From Cognaticolwellia sediminilitoris (GTDB lineage Bacteria; Pseudomonadota; Gammaproteobacteria; Enterobacterales; Alteromonadaceae), in the NCBI GenBank assembly GCA_002104535.1, contig NBOG01000006.1, positions 172,524 through 236,523 of the forward strand: a DNA stretch of 64,000 bases, given 5' to 3'. The notes under the pieces are model-generated. The model was not told where the DNA came from and searched no databases. It worked only from the letters and a program-made list of their open reading frames with translations. A program made the position numbers and the translations under genes. Shown here piece by piece: positions 26,759-37,616 of the stretch (the first letter of the stretch is position 1; each line of letters begins with the position of its first letter).

Positions 26759-29056
26759 ATGAAAAATATAAGCGCGATCTTTATCCGGAAACTGACAATA
26801 CTTCTAACTTTAATACTGACATATTTTAGCTATTCACAACTCGTTCATGCTGGCAGCTGGCAGCAAAATGTCACGCTAGGTGGTTTTAATAAAGTACACA
26901 TTTATACTCCAGATTCACTTTCTCCGGTTGGCGAAGGTAAAGCACTGTTAATTGTATTACATGGTTGCGTACAACCGATTAATAATTATTTAAACGCTCA
27001 GTTAGAAACTGCCGCTGATAGCTATGGCATGGTGATCGCTGTTCCTGATGCTATGAATAAAGCCGGTTACAGTTGTTGGTCGTATTGGCAGGGTGCAATT
27101 TCAAAAACGTCAGGAGACTACAAAAATTTAATTAATCTTGCCAATGCTATGAGTGGCGACAGTGCCCGTAACATTGATCCACAGCAGGTTTACATTACCG
27201 GACTTTCTTCGGGGGCTGCTATGTCAGCACAAACGGCATGTTTAGCGCCTGACGTTTTTGCCGGTGTCGCACCAAGCGCCGGCCCAACCATTGGCACCAG
27301 CTCAAATGGCGCCATCACTACTTGTGAAACTGTGTCTAGTAGTACTTTTAAAAGTCGCTGTGAAGGCTATGCTGGCTCAGCAGTTAACCACTTTAGTACT
27401 CAAATAGCGGCTATCGGACATGGTACAGCTGATACCACGGTAAACACCTGTTATAACCAACAAAATGCTAACGGTTTTGCTGCGGTGTATGGCGAAACAC
27501 AAACGTCAACTACAAACAGTTTAAGTGAAGGCTCAGGGCGAACAGCCTCAGAAAGCTTATGGACAAATAACCGAATCTCCATGCTGTGGTTTGATAATTT
27601 AGATCATTCTTGGTCAGGTGGTGCGGGTGCATCAGGTGATTATATTGCTGATGATAGTATTAATTTCGCCACTTACTTAGGCAAGTTTTTTTCAGAAAAC
27701 AATCAGAGAGTTAATCGCAATAAAGCGCCTGAAATTAGTAATTACTCGGCGGTAGATAATAATAGCCAACTTACTATTTCAGGTACTGCGACTGATGAAG
27801 ATGGCACGGTGGCTCAGGTAAATTTAACTATTAGCCTGTTATCAAGTGGCAATATTTCATGGGTTGAAAACCTGAGTACCAGTGTTAATGTCAATAATGC
27901 GTTTACTGCTAATTCGTCTTCATTGAATAATGGCTTATATCAAATTGACGCAACTGCGACGGATAACGAGGCAAGGTTAAGTGATATAGCAACAATTACC
28001 GCTCGTGTTGGTCCTGAGCCACCAGCTACTGCCCCAATATTGTCAAACATTAACGTTGTTACCGCTGGCCAATGTGCCACCGTTTCAGGCACCGTTATTG
28101 ATGAAAATCAAAACCTATCTACCGTTGTAGCAAGCTTTAGTAATGCAACGATTACAGCGCAACTTAATGGTAATCAATACTCTGCTGAAAGTTGCGGATT
28201 AGCAGGTGGCAGCAATACAGTTACCGTTACGGCGACAGACTCAACGTCACTTTCCAGTTCAAATAGTGCTTCATTTACAATAGATGCTGGCGTAACAGGA
28301 GACTATAACTTACACATAAATCAAGGACATATTACCTGGGGTAATGGCTATTCTGCCTGTTATGTCGAGTTTGGCACTAATGATTTTACCATGCGTGAAT
28401 ATGCTGCGGGTACTTCGCAATGCCAATGGATTGCTGATGGAGAGCCAAGCTGTGCGGGCCCACAACAGGCATGTACTGTAGTTACCGACCCAGATAGTGA
28501 CAGTGATGGAGTAAATGATAGTGTTGATAACTGCCCAACAACGCCAAACACAGATCAAGCTGACAATGATAATGATGGTTTAGGCAATGCATGTGATAGC
28601 ACGCCCAATGGTGGTGCGGTAGATTCTGACGGTGATGGTGTTAACGACAATGTCGATAATTGTCCGAATATAGCCAATGCTGATCAAGCTGATAATGACA
28701 ACGATGGTTTAGGCAATGTTTGTGACAGCACGCCAAATGGTGGTGCGGTAGATACTGACGGTGATGGTGTTAACGACAATGTCGATAATTGTCCGAATAT
28801 AGCCAATGCTGATCAAGCTGATAACGACAACGATGGTTTAGGCAATGTTTGTGACAGCACGCCAAATGGCAGCTTTAGTTGTAACGAGTTCACTTCCAGC
28901 AACTATGCCCATGTACAAGCTAATCGTGCAACTAACAATGGAGGCTACGCTTATACCGTCGGCTCTGTTACCAAAATGGGTTTATACAATACCTATTACA
29001 CATCAACATTAGCTGAAACAAGCGCCAACTACTTTGAACTAGGCAGTTGTCCTTAA
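26759..29056 (+). CDS. Secreted PHB-depolymerase-family esterase with Ig-like and thrombospondin type 3 repeats
   Basis: A 765-residue exported hydrolase. The start is the ATG at 26759; the longer frame begins with a TTG one codon earlier. A signal peptide ends near residue 31. The alpha/beta-hydrolase domain (about 33-315) has LHGCVQP (oxyanion region), nucleophile GLSSG (Ser 151), Asp 225 in HGTADTTV and His 283 in LDHSWSGG, as in extracellular PHB depolymerases and feruloyl esterases. Two Ig-like domains follow (about 323-515), then a Cys-rich binding-like domain (about 518-575), three TSP3 repeats of 43 residues (about 579-704) and a small end domain. Probable substrates are polyhydroxyalkanoate or esterified polysaccharide. 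Confidence 0.88.
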   Translation: MKNISAIFIRKLTILLTLILTYFSYSQLVHAGSWQQNVTLGGFNKVHIYTPDSLSPVGEGKALLIVLHGCVQPINNYLNAQLETAADSYGMVIAVPDAMNKAGYSCWSYWQGAISKTSGDYKNLINLANAMSGDSARNIDPQQVYITGLSSGAAMSAQTACLAPDVFAGVAPSAGPTIGTSSNGAITTCETVSSSTFKSRCEGYAGSAVNHFSTQIAAIGHGTADTTVNTCYNQQNANGFAAVYGETQTSTTNSLSEGSGRTASESLWTNNRISMLWFDNLDHSWSGGAGASGDYIADDSINFATYLGKFFSENNQRVNRNKAPEISNYSAVDNNSQLTISGTATDEDGTVAQVNLTISLLSSGNISWVENLSTSVNVNNAFTANSSSLNNGLYQIDATATDNEARLSDIATITARVGPEPPATAPILSNINVVTAGQCATVSGTVIDENQNLSTVVASFSNATITAQLNGNQYSAESCGLAGGSNTVTVTATDSTSLSSSNSASFTIDAGVTGDYNLHINQGHITWGNGYSACYVEFGTNDFTMREYAAGTSQCQWIADGEPSCAGPQQACTVVTDPDSDSDGVNDSVDNCPTTPNTDQADNDNDGLGNACDSTPNGGAVDSDGDGVNDNVDNCPNIANADQADNDNDGLGNVCDSTPNGGAVDTDGDGVNDNVDNCPNIANADQADNDNDGLGNVCDSTPNGSFSCNEFTSSNYAHVQANRATNNGGYAYTVGSVTKMGLYNTYYTSTLAETSANYFELGSCP
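28493..28870 (+). repeat. Three in-frame 129-bp tandem repeats (TSP3 modules)
   Basis: Units begin at 28493, 28622 and 28751 and encode 43 residues each (D-x-D-G-D-G-V-N-D-x-V-D-N-C-P... with a D-x-D-x-D-G calcium pattern). The second and third units are almost identical at the DNA level, so they arose by recent duplication. Confidence 0.9.
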
Positions 29057-29371
29057 ATCAATAGCCTAAGTTAAAAATTGGTATTCACGATAAATGAGTA
29101 AAAGTATCAACACTTTTGCTCATTTTTTATTTATTTTTTATATTCAAGGACTTATTAACGGCAGCTTTAATTGCCTTTTTCTGCTCATGAATCTCTTCAA
29201 TACGAGCAAACCATTTAATTTTTATTTATTTTTACACCAAGCAAGTTACTGAAAATTATTGATAAATTAATTTAACTGTAATTATTTTAAATTAATTTGG
29301 AATAAATCTCTGCCGTCATCCGTTATCTCAGTGTCATTAACATAAACAGACATTAATTAGAGGAAGCAAAC
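29057..29371. other. Intergenic region with terminator and a small minus-strand coding remnant
   Basis: It contains the terminator at 29092-29128. On the minus strand, 29127 to about 29230, an open stretch of about 33 codons reads KWFARIEEIHEQKKAIKAAV. It has protein-like composition but no start codon and no ribosome site, so it is probably a gene remnant. The family is not recognised. Confidence 0.35.
29092..29128 (+). terminator. Terminator of the PHB-depolymerase-like gene
   Basis: ATGAGTAAAAGT pairs with ACTTTTGCTCAT (one bulge) across a 6-base loop and is followed by a T run. Confidence 0.8.
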
Positions 29372-30538
29372 ATGACTAAATTAAATAAAATTGCACAAGT
29401 ATTGGTATTAACTGGCATGAGTTGTTGGGTTAGCGTTGCGCAAGCAGCAGACGTTGAAATCAGCCAAAGCACGAAAGTTAATCATCAAATGTCAGTGTCT
29501 GGACAGGTAGATAGCGAAGATAAGTCTACACAAATGTCGGCACAATCAGATACCTCAGTTGAAAACGACACGCAAGTTGAAGCGAATACTGATAAGTCGA
29601 CAGCGTCAGAGCCTGAATCAAATGAGTCTGAAGAAAACGCTGAAGAAAACCAAGCAGAGCCGAGCGAATCAGAAGCGCAACCGTCAAATAGTTCTACCGA
29701 TGTTGCTGCATCACAAATGCTTGAAAACAATAGTCAACTGGTTGCTGGTTTATCAAATAATGTTGATGGTAACGTCAATACCATTTTAGATGCTACAACA
29801 TCAACATCAACATCAACATCAACATCAACATCAACATCAACTACGGCTACGTTAACGCAATCGCTAAACCAAGCGACAAGTTTACCGGCATTACCTAGTT
29901 TAACAGGTCCTTCAACACCTGAAGAAGATATACCAAGTGATGAAGCAGAGCAGTCAGCAAATGCTGCGACTAATGTACTAACAGCACAATCGCTTGATAG
30001 TAATAATCAATTGGTGGCCAGCTTAGCAAATAATGTTGGCGAAACTGCCAATGTAACGTCTACCGCTACTGCGACTTTAGCGCAATCGTTTGAACAAGTG
30101 ACCTCGCTTAATTCGAGCACTGAATTGCCAGCATTACCAGAAACGGGTGACACAGCAAACACTGATGAAAGTTTGCCAAGCGCCGAAACACTTTCACTGG
30201 CAGAAAGTTCATTAGCTCAAGGCTCTGCAATTGATGGCTCTGCATTAGATAGTGCTTCATCAGTAGCTAATAGTGCTGAAGTGACTCAACAAGTTGCTAG
30301 TAATGTTCAAAGCCTTGTCGCTTTAGATGCTGCAGCTCAAACCACACAAGTACTAGCACAAACGGTTAACGCTAATGTTGCTGATTCAATCACCTCAAGT
30401 GCGCAAACTGCGATTACTGAAAATGTTAACAGCCAAGTGAATAGCGCTGTTGCCGAGCAAGTTAACGCCGAAGTGGCCGCAGCAACTGCAGCTGAAGTGA
30501 CAAACAACATCGCCAACAATTTAGATATCGGTTTGTAA
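29372..30538 (+). CDS. Exported Ser/Thr/Ala/Gln-rich low-complexity protein
   Basis: A 388-residue protein with a signal peptide (about 1-26, cut after AQA). About 45-110 is acidic and Ser/Glu/Gln rich. Two similar blocks then follow, about 110-177 and 199-259. Each has a QLVAxLxNNV segment, a Thr-rich run and a LPALP end, so an internal duplication is likely. Between them lies a (TS)n run at 142-158 from a hexanucleotide repeat. The C-terminal 90 residues are Ala/Val/Asn rich and helical. No family is recognised. It is followed by a beta-barrel gene 60 bases later, so the two may work together at the surface. Confidence 0.7.
   Translation: MTKLNKIAQVLVLTGMSCWVSVAQAADVEISQSTKVNHQMSVSGQVDSEDKSTQMSAQSDTSVENDTQVEANTDKSTASEPESNESEENAEENQAEPSESEAQPSNSSTDVAASQMLENNSQLVAGLSNNVDGNVNTILDATTSTSTSTSTSTSTSTTATLTQSLNQATSLPALPSLTGPSTPEEDIPSDEAEQSANAATNVLTAQSLDSNNQLVASLANNVGETANVTSTATATLAQSFEQVTSLNSSTELPALPETGDTANTDESLPSAETLSLAESSLAQGSAIDGSALDSASSVANSAEVTQQVASNVQSLVALDAAAQTTQVLAQTVNANVADSITSSAQTAITENVNSQVNSAVAEQVNAEVAAATAAEVTNNIANNLDIGL
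29801..29841 (+). repeat. Hexanucleotide microsatellite (TCAACA)n
   Basis: Six full units plus five bases. It is in frame and encodes alternating Ser/Thr, so slippage would change protein length by two residues per unit without a frame shift. Confidence 0.95.
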
Positions 30539-30556
30539 TATTTAAATAAGTCTAAT

Positions 30557-30582
30557 GCGCCAGTAACTCTGGCGCTTTTTTT
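30557..30582 (+). terminator. Terminator/attenuator between the low-complexity gene and the beta-barrel gene
   Basis: GCGCCAG and CTGGCGC flank TAACT and precede a T7 run, ending only 16 bases before the next ATG. Read-through would set the ratio of the two products. Confidence 0.85.
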
Positions 30583-30598
30583 ATGTCAGGAGTTTAAG

Positions 30599-31516
30599 AT
30601 GAAATATTTATTAGGTAGTTTAAGTTGTGTTTTAAGTTTGCATTTAATGGCCGCAGCATCAGAGCCAGTAAGTGTTAAAGGTGATATCTCGATAGGCATA
30701 ATCAACAACTCAGCATTGAGTGTTGATGAGCTTGATGAAGTAACGGCAGAGGGTGATAGTGGTATCGAAAAAACAGCTTCACTTACTGGCTTATGGCAAG
30801 TTAATGATAAAGTGAAAGTGTCATCGTCATATCGCTATAACGCACAAGATTATAATGAATTTGATGCTTTTGATCTTGCTTTGCACCAAGTCAGTGTTGA
30901 TAGCAGTTACAAATGGCAGAACAAAGAAATTGGTCTTCGCTATGATGGCGCTAAAGCTAAATTAGCAGGCGAAACGTTTTTAACGTTTCAACAAGCCAGT
31001 ATTTATTTAGGTACTTTTTTACAGCCACAAACATTTTTACGTACTAGCGCGAAAGTTAAAAGTAAGCAATTTGCTGATATTTCTAGTCGCGATGCCGATG
31101 CCTTTGGGGTAAATGCTGAATTATTTCACTTTATAAACGACGGCAGCACTATGTTTATGCTTGGATTAAGTGCAGATAAAGAAACCGCTAAGGATGAACA
31201 GTTTAACTACAATGGTTTTGGCGTTAGCACTAAAGTCTCACAAAAGTTTGAGTTATTTGGCTTAGCGCAAAAAGCCGCTATCGCTTGGCGTTTTCAATCA
31301 AAAGACTTTAAAGCTTATCACGCTGATGATATGTCTAGCGAGATGGAGTCGAAAGCAGATGAACATAGAAACATAGTGCAAGCACAGTGGCAGTTAGACT
31401 TTAATGAACATTTAGCCTTAGTGAGTAACCTTGAGTATGGCGACTACAGCTCGCAGCTTGATAGCCAAACGTATAGCCAAACTCTTTCTACATTAGCGAT
31501 AAAAGCACAATTTTAA
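30599..31516 (+). CDS. Probable outer-membrane beta-barrel protein
   Basis: A 305-residue protein with a signal peptide (1-19, cut near MAAA) and a pattern of alternating short strands (VKGDISIGII, KVSSSYRYNAQDY, VDSSYKWQNKEIGLRYD and so on). It ends in a C-terminal aromatic (LAIKAQF), the BAM recognition type. Its regular strands predict an outer-membrane barrel, although the family is not recognised. It is downstream of the low-complexity exported protein. Its stop codon overlaps the stop of the convergent subtilase. Confidence 0.7.
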   Translation: MKYLLGSLSCVLSLHLMAAASEPVSVKGDISIGIINNSALSVDELDEVTAEGDSGIEKTASLTGLWQVNDKVKVSSSYRYNAQDYNEFDAFDLALHQVSVDSSYKWQNKEIGLRYDGAKAKLAGETFLTFQQASIYLGTFLQPQTFLRTSAKVKSKQFADISSRDADAFGVNAELFHFINDGSTMFMLGLSADKETAKDEQFNYNGFGVSTKVSQKFELFGLAQKAAIAWRFQSKDFKAYHADDMSSEMESKADEHRNIVQAQWQLDFNEHLALVSNLEYGDYSSQLDSQTYSQTLSTLAIKAQF

Positions 31517-31529
31517 GGTCTTAAAATTG
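31508..31529. terminator. Bidirectional hairpin spanning two convergent stop codons
   Basis: CAATTTTAAG and CTTAAAATTG are perfect 10-bp arms around a 2-base centre. Both TAA stops (31514-31516 plus, 31513-31515 minus) lie inside the left arm. It probably ends both transcripts. Confidence 0.6.
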
Positions 31530-32886
31530 CACCCACTCCATAGATAGGGTCCTTACCTTTAGGGCCCAAATCTACTGCCAATTTATTCAGTTGCGTTAAT
31601 ACTATTTGCTTATCTTCACCATAAACTGCCGTTAAGCAGGCTATATGTGCTGTGATATGCGGCGCAGCAATTGATGTGCCTGACTCTCGCCCGATACGAT
31701 GACCGCTTTGAGCAGTTAAGACATTTACGCCTAACGCCGCATAATCGATATAATCACCTCTATTAGACCAACGATAAGGTTGTTGCAGTTTGTCTATCGC
31801 ACTCACCGCAATAACGTCTTGATAAGCCGCAGGGTACATAGCAGGCGCAGCAGGGCCCTCATTACCAGCAGCGGCAACTACCCAAGCACCTTTTGCCATG
31901 GCAGCAGTTAAAACGCGCTGTAAAATTTGATTATCAGGGCCGGCTAAACTCATGTTGATCACTTTGACGTTTTGCTCAAGCAGCCAATTTACGCCAGTAA
32001 TAATGGCAGATAATGTCGCGCCTTGGGCATAATCAGACTGTTGATAAAACACTTGAGCCGAATATACTTTTGCTTTTGGTAACAACGGTATTAGCGCTTC
32101 GCTTTTACCCACTAAAACACTGGCGATAGCGGTACCGTGCTGCGCTGATTGATTTATCGTATCAGGCAAAAAAGATTTAGCTGTGATATCGGCTTGTTTT
32201 AATGCGCTATGGTTTGCGTCAATGGCGCTATCAACCAGGCCAACTTTTACCTCTAAGTCACATACTGAAGAAGCACTTGAACTTACCATTGCTTTTTCGT
32301 TTTTATCATTCGCCTTGATAGCGACTGTTTTATTCGCGCTAGCTTCGGCCATGTCAGTGGCTTTATTTTGCGCTTGATAGATATGATTTCGGGCTAGGCT
32401 AGCGGCTTCTTTAACTGTTAGTAAGTTGGTAAGTGCCTGCTTTGAATCAAGTGCTTCTGGCACATTAAAATGTAACAATGCTAAATCTAAGGCTGAATAT
32501 TTAGACTCAGAGATAATTATTGCACCATGCTCGATTAAACGTTGTTTACTTAGTTCATTCGCCAGTAATAACCATTGGCCTTTTACAGCTCGCCAACCAT
32601 TTTCCACCTCAACATCAAGCCAAAGACTTTCTCCGACATTATTGGTTATTGCTAACGATGTTGGCAGGGCATTTAATGGCTCTGTTTCTAAACTGTTAAT
32701 ATCAGGCAAAGTACTGAGGGCAAATGGCGCTAACACTGGCGGTCTTTCTAAAGGTTTAATGAAGTCATTAGCCGTGCGTTCTATGCTACTAATTTGACCT
32801 AAAACATTACCGGTGGATAATTGTTGGGCCTGAGTTGACAGACTAAAAGCGGCCAGTAATAGCGCAGATTTAAAAAAGATTTTCAT
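31513..32886 (-). CDS. Secreted subtilisin-like serine peptidase (S8)
   Basis: The start is moved to 32886 because only this ATG gives a signal peptide (MKIFFKSALLLAAFSLSTQA). The longer frame adds 51 atypical residues and runs into the divergent sigma gene. The 457-residue protein has a long propeptide-like region (about 21-205). The S8 domain has Asp 219 (VGLVDSAID), His 250 (AQHGTAIASV), Asn 342 (AAGNEGP) and Ser 404 (GTSIAAPH), so the triad is intact. It is divergent from an ECF sigma/anti-sigma operon, an association seen in other Gammaproteobacteria, and it may be a member of that regulon. Confidence 0.9.
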   Translation of the reverse strand: MKIFFKSALLLAAFSLSTQAQQLSTGNVLGQISSIERTANDFIKPLERPPVLAPFALSTLPDINSLETEPLNALPTSLAITNNVGESLWLDVEVENGWRAVKGQWLLLANELSKQRLIEHGAIIISESKYSALDLALLHFNVPEALDSKQALTNLLTVKEAASLARNHIYQAQNKATDMAEASANKTVAIKANDKNEKAMVSSSASSVCDLEVKVGLVDSAIDANHSALKQADITAKSFLPDTINQSAQHGTAIASVLVGKSEALIPLLPKAKVYSAQVFYQQSDYAQGATLSAIITGVNWLLEQNVKVINMSLAGPDNQILQRVLTAAMAKGAWVVAAAGNEGPAAPAMYPAAYQDVIAVSAIDKLQQPYRWSNRGDYIDYAALGVNVLTAQSGHRIGRESGTSIAAPHITAHIACLTAVYGEDKQIVLTQLNKLAVDLGPKGKDPIYGVGAILRP

Positions 32887-33008
32887 GTTAATATTAAGCC
32901 TTAAAATAAGCATGTAGTTAATAAAACGTTTCAAGTTAAAATAAATTTCCTTTTTTATGGAATAAATTTTTTTTACAGACGTCTTCTTAAGTAAGAGGAG
33001 TAAAAAAC

Positions 33009-33500
33009 ATGAATAAAACCATTGAAAACATATTACCAATGCTCAGACGTTTTGCCTACTCATTAACAGGTAACACCCCTGATGCTGATGACTTAGTGCA
33101 AACCACCTTAGAAAAAATTTTGCAAAAAGGTGTTCCTGCAGAAGTAGAAGTAACAAAATGGGCATTTAGAGTGTGTCGCAATGTTTGGATTGACGAATAT
33201 CGCGCACAAAAAGTGAGACAAAATGCGACTCAAAAACCAGAACTACAAGAGCCACAAATCACTAATGAACAGCAGGCGTTCGACAGCAAAGAAATGTTAA
33301 CACATGTTAATAAAGCCATGAATACATTGCCTGACGATCAACGAGCAATTTTATCTTTAGTCGCGGTGCAAGGTATGTCATATAAAGAAGTCGCTGCATC
33401 GATGGAAATTCCAGTTGGTACGGTCATGAGTCGGTTATCGCGAGCACGTAGTGCCTTACTTGATATGGTGAAACCTTACACATTAGGAGCAGGCGTATGA
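33009..33500 (+). CDS. ECF-type RNA polymerase sigma factor
   Basis: A 163-residue sigma-70 family protein. Region 2 (about 5-72) has DADDLVQTTLEKIL and WAFRVCRNVWIDEYRAQK. Region 4 (about 100-155) has LPDDQRAILSLVAVQGMSYKEVAASMEIPVGTVMSR, a normal helix-turn-helix. AAGAGGAG precedes the ATG. The stop overlaps the anti-sigma start by 4 bases, and it is co-transcribed with the next two genes. It is probably autoregulated, but the promoter consensus for its subgroup cannot be read reliably here. Confidence 0.93.
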   Translation: MNKTIENILPMLRRFAYSLTGNTPDADDLVQTTLEKILQKGVPAEVEVTKWAFRVCRNVWIDEYRAQKVRQNATQKPELQEPQITNEQQAFDSKEMLTHVNKAMNTLPDDQRAILSLVAVQGMSYKEVAASMEIPVGTVMSRLSRARSALLDMVKPYTLGAGV

Positions 33501-34306
33501 ACATTAGCGATGAAACCTTAAGCGCATTTTTAGACGCCGAACTTAACGAAGCAGAAATGGAAGCGGTTCGCTGCGCATTAGAGACTGATGACGAGTTAGT
33601 GATGCGTTTAGCTGATTTAGCGCAAGCGGATCAATGGGTAGTAGATAATGCCGCCACAGTTGACCAAACGCCAATAGCTGATGAACTTTTGCAATTAGCG
33701 CAATCCATTGATAAAAAATTGGCACAAGGCCAACTTATTGAGCAACAGCCTGAGCAAGAACAAAAAGCGACGGCAACCACTGATAATGTGGTGAGTTTAT
33801 CGCGCTGGAAAAGTTTAAGTAACAGCGTGCAAAAACATTATGCTTTAGCTGCTGGTATTGCTATGGCATTTGGCGTTGGTACAGTCACTATGATGCAGAC
33901 TGAACCCTCAGCGACAATAACAGCTGGTATCGCACAAGTGCTAGATCAAGTACGAAGTGGTGAAATAACATCAACCGAGCAAGGTGATACTATCACTGCT
34001 AATTTAAGCTTTACTAACCATGCCGGCGATTACTGTCGTCAGTTTCAGCAAGTAGGTGAACAAACAGCGAGTGTTAATATTGCCTGTAAAGAAAACTCAC
34101 AGTGGCAGTTAAAAGCGACTGAACAAGTCAATGTTGCAACCAATAGTCAAGATTATCGCGTAGCTTCTAACAAAGCTCATCTTGATAGTATTATCGATAC
34201 GATGATCAAAGGACAAGCCATGGATGGTAAGCAAGAGCAACAAGCAATTAGCAATAACTGGACATTAACAACTGACAAATTAAACCAAAAAAATCGAGGT
34301 GAATAA
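33497..34306 (+). CDS. Membrane anti-sigma factor
   Basis: A 269-residue single-pass protein. The N-terminal cytoplasmic part (about 1-70) begins MNISDETLSAFLDAELNEAEMEAV, typical of RseA-like anti-sigma domains that bind ECF factors. One membrane helix is at about 111-135 (HYALAAGIAMAFGVGTVTMM). The rest (about 135-269) is periplasmic with a possible disulfide pair (Cys in DYCRQF and IACKEN). It overlaps the sigma gene (ATGA) and is followed by a coupled lipoprotein gene. It should hold the sigma factor inactive until an envelope signal arrives; that signal is unknown. Confidence 0.88.
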   Translation: MNISDETLSAFLDAELNEAEMEAVRCALETDDELVMRLADLAQADQWVVDNAATVDQTPIADELLQLAQSIDKKLAQGQLIEQQPEQEQKATATTDNVVSLSRWKSLSNSVQKHYALAAGIAMAFGVGTVTMMQTEPSATITAGIAQVLDQVRSGEITSTEQGDTITANLSFTNHAGDYCRQFQQVGEQTASVNIACKENSQWQLKATEQVNVATNSQDYRVASNKAHLDSIIDTMIKGQAMDGKQEQQAISNNWTLTTDKLNQKNRGE

Positions 34307-34830
34307 TGAATAAATTTATAACATTAATTCTGATGACTTTATTAGTAACAGCTTGTGCATCAAAACCAGAATATCGCCCAGCAAATAAAGGCTCGGTTGG
34401 TTATAGTGAACAAAAAATTACTAATGATAGATACCGTGTACAGTTTAAAAGTATCTCTCATAGTGTTGCCAACGCAGCTGATTTTGCTTTGTTAAGATCA
34501 GCAGAGCTGACGCAGGAACAAGGATTCGATTGGTTTGTTGTCACCAGTAAAGAAACCTTTGTAGAATCGCAAAAAGTAGAGCCTGGCTCGGCTATAGGTT
34601 TATCACACCAACAGCGCATTGAACGTAGATGTGGTTTGATAACCTGTGAAACGTATCGCCGACCATCAAATGAAGTTGGCATAACATTAAACAGTGGTGA
34701 TAACCGTAAAGAAGTGCACAGTATTTTAGAAATTCGCATGGGCAAAGGCATGATGCCAAATGACTCTAGCTACAATGCTGCAGATGTTATTGAAAATTTA
34801 TCGCAAAAGATCGACAAAAACGATAAGTAA
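34306..34830 (+). CDS. Lipoprotein, CC0125/CC1285-like
   Basis: A 174-residue protein with lipobox VTACAS (Cys at about residue 17). The mature part contains DRYRVQFK, then a helix (ANAADFALLRSAELTQEQGFDWFVV) and a small Cys loop (RRCGLITCETYRR). This matches the short lipoprotein family found in ECF sigma operons near subtilases. The start overlaps the anti-sigma stop (TAATG). Function unknown; a role in sensing envelope stress for the anti-sigma is inference. Confidence 0.8.
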   Translation: MNKFITLILMTLLVTACASKPEYRPANKGSVGYSEQKITNDRYRVQFKSISHSVANAADFALLRSAELTQEQGFDWFVVTSKETFVESQKVEPGSAIGLSHQQRIERRCGLITCETYRRPSNEVGITLNSGDNRKEVHSILEIRMGKGMMPNDSSYNAADVIENLSQKIDKNDK

Positions 34831-34857
34831 CCTAGAGAAGCAATGACACAAATACAG

Positions 34858-34892
34858 AAAAGGCTTTAACCACTGAGGTTAAAGCCTTTTTA
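34858..34892 (+). terminator. Terminator of the ECF sigma operon
   Basis: AAAAGGCTTTAACC pairs perfectly with GGTTAAAGCCTTTT across ACTGA, with a T run on the plus strand. It also sits within the downstream region of katG on the opposite strand. Confidence 0.92.
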
Positions 34893-34961
34893 TTGATTTA
34901 AGATTAAGTAAAGTTTACGTTTAATATTTAGTCCGTAACTAACAGCAGTGAATAAAGAACA

Positions 34962-37187
<2,226 letters not shown>

Positions 37188-37384
37188 CTAAATTGCAAAA
37201 CACGATCATGTAGGCATAAAGTTTTTGTCTGTTAGCGCTGATATTATCTTTTGAACTACTTGAACTACTTCGACATTAGCAAGCTCAATTATGGCAAGTT
37301 AATGACAAAATTTTTGCGTTAAAAGTTGGCTCGTTGCGCCATACATTTATGACGCAACGGAATAATTTATATTACATAAAAGGA

Positions 37385-37534
37385 TTATTTTTCTGCGGCA
37401 TCTTGTATAGCTTCACCCGCTTTCTCTAGATCTTTACCCGCGCCTTCAATGGTAGCGCAAGCTCCTAGAGCACTGCTGAGTAATAATATCGTTAATATAG
37501 CTTTTAGACGTGAGTAATAGCGTTGAAATATCAT
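37385..37534 (-). CDS. Entericidin A/B family small lipoprotein
   Basis: A 49-codon gene. The protein starts MIFQRYYSRLKAILTILLLS and has lipobox LGAC (Cys near residue 29). It ends CATIEGAGKDLEKAGEAIQD-AAEK, the signature of the entericidin family (TIxGAGKDIExAGE). Entericidin B is a bacteriolytic lipoprotein linked to stationary-phase lysis, with A as its antidote; no second copy is seen here. AAGGAA is 7 bases upstream of the ATG. It is monocistronic. Confidence 0.9.
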   Translation of the reverse strand: MIFQRYYSRLKAILTILLLSSALGACATIEGAGKDLEKAGEAIQDAAEK

Positions 37535-37616
37535 TATATTTTTCCTTATGTAGAGATTAAACCAACTGTATTAAATCATTGTTCAGATAGTGTAATAACG
37601 CAAATTCAGTTTGGTT

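Noticed and set aside
29801..29841. CRISPR-like array
   Set aside because: The repeat unit is six bases, in frame with a coding sequence, and has no spacers.
32887..33039. N-terminal extension of the subtilase
   Set aside because: It would hide the signal peptide and overlap the ECF sigma gene by 31 bases.
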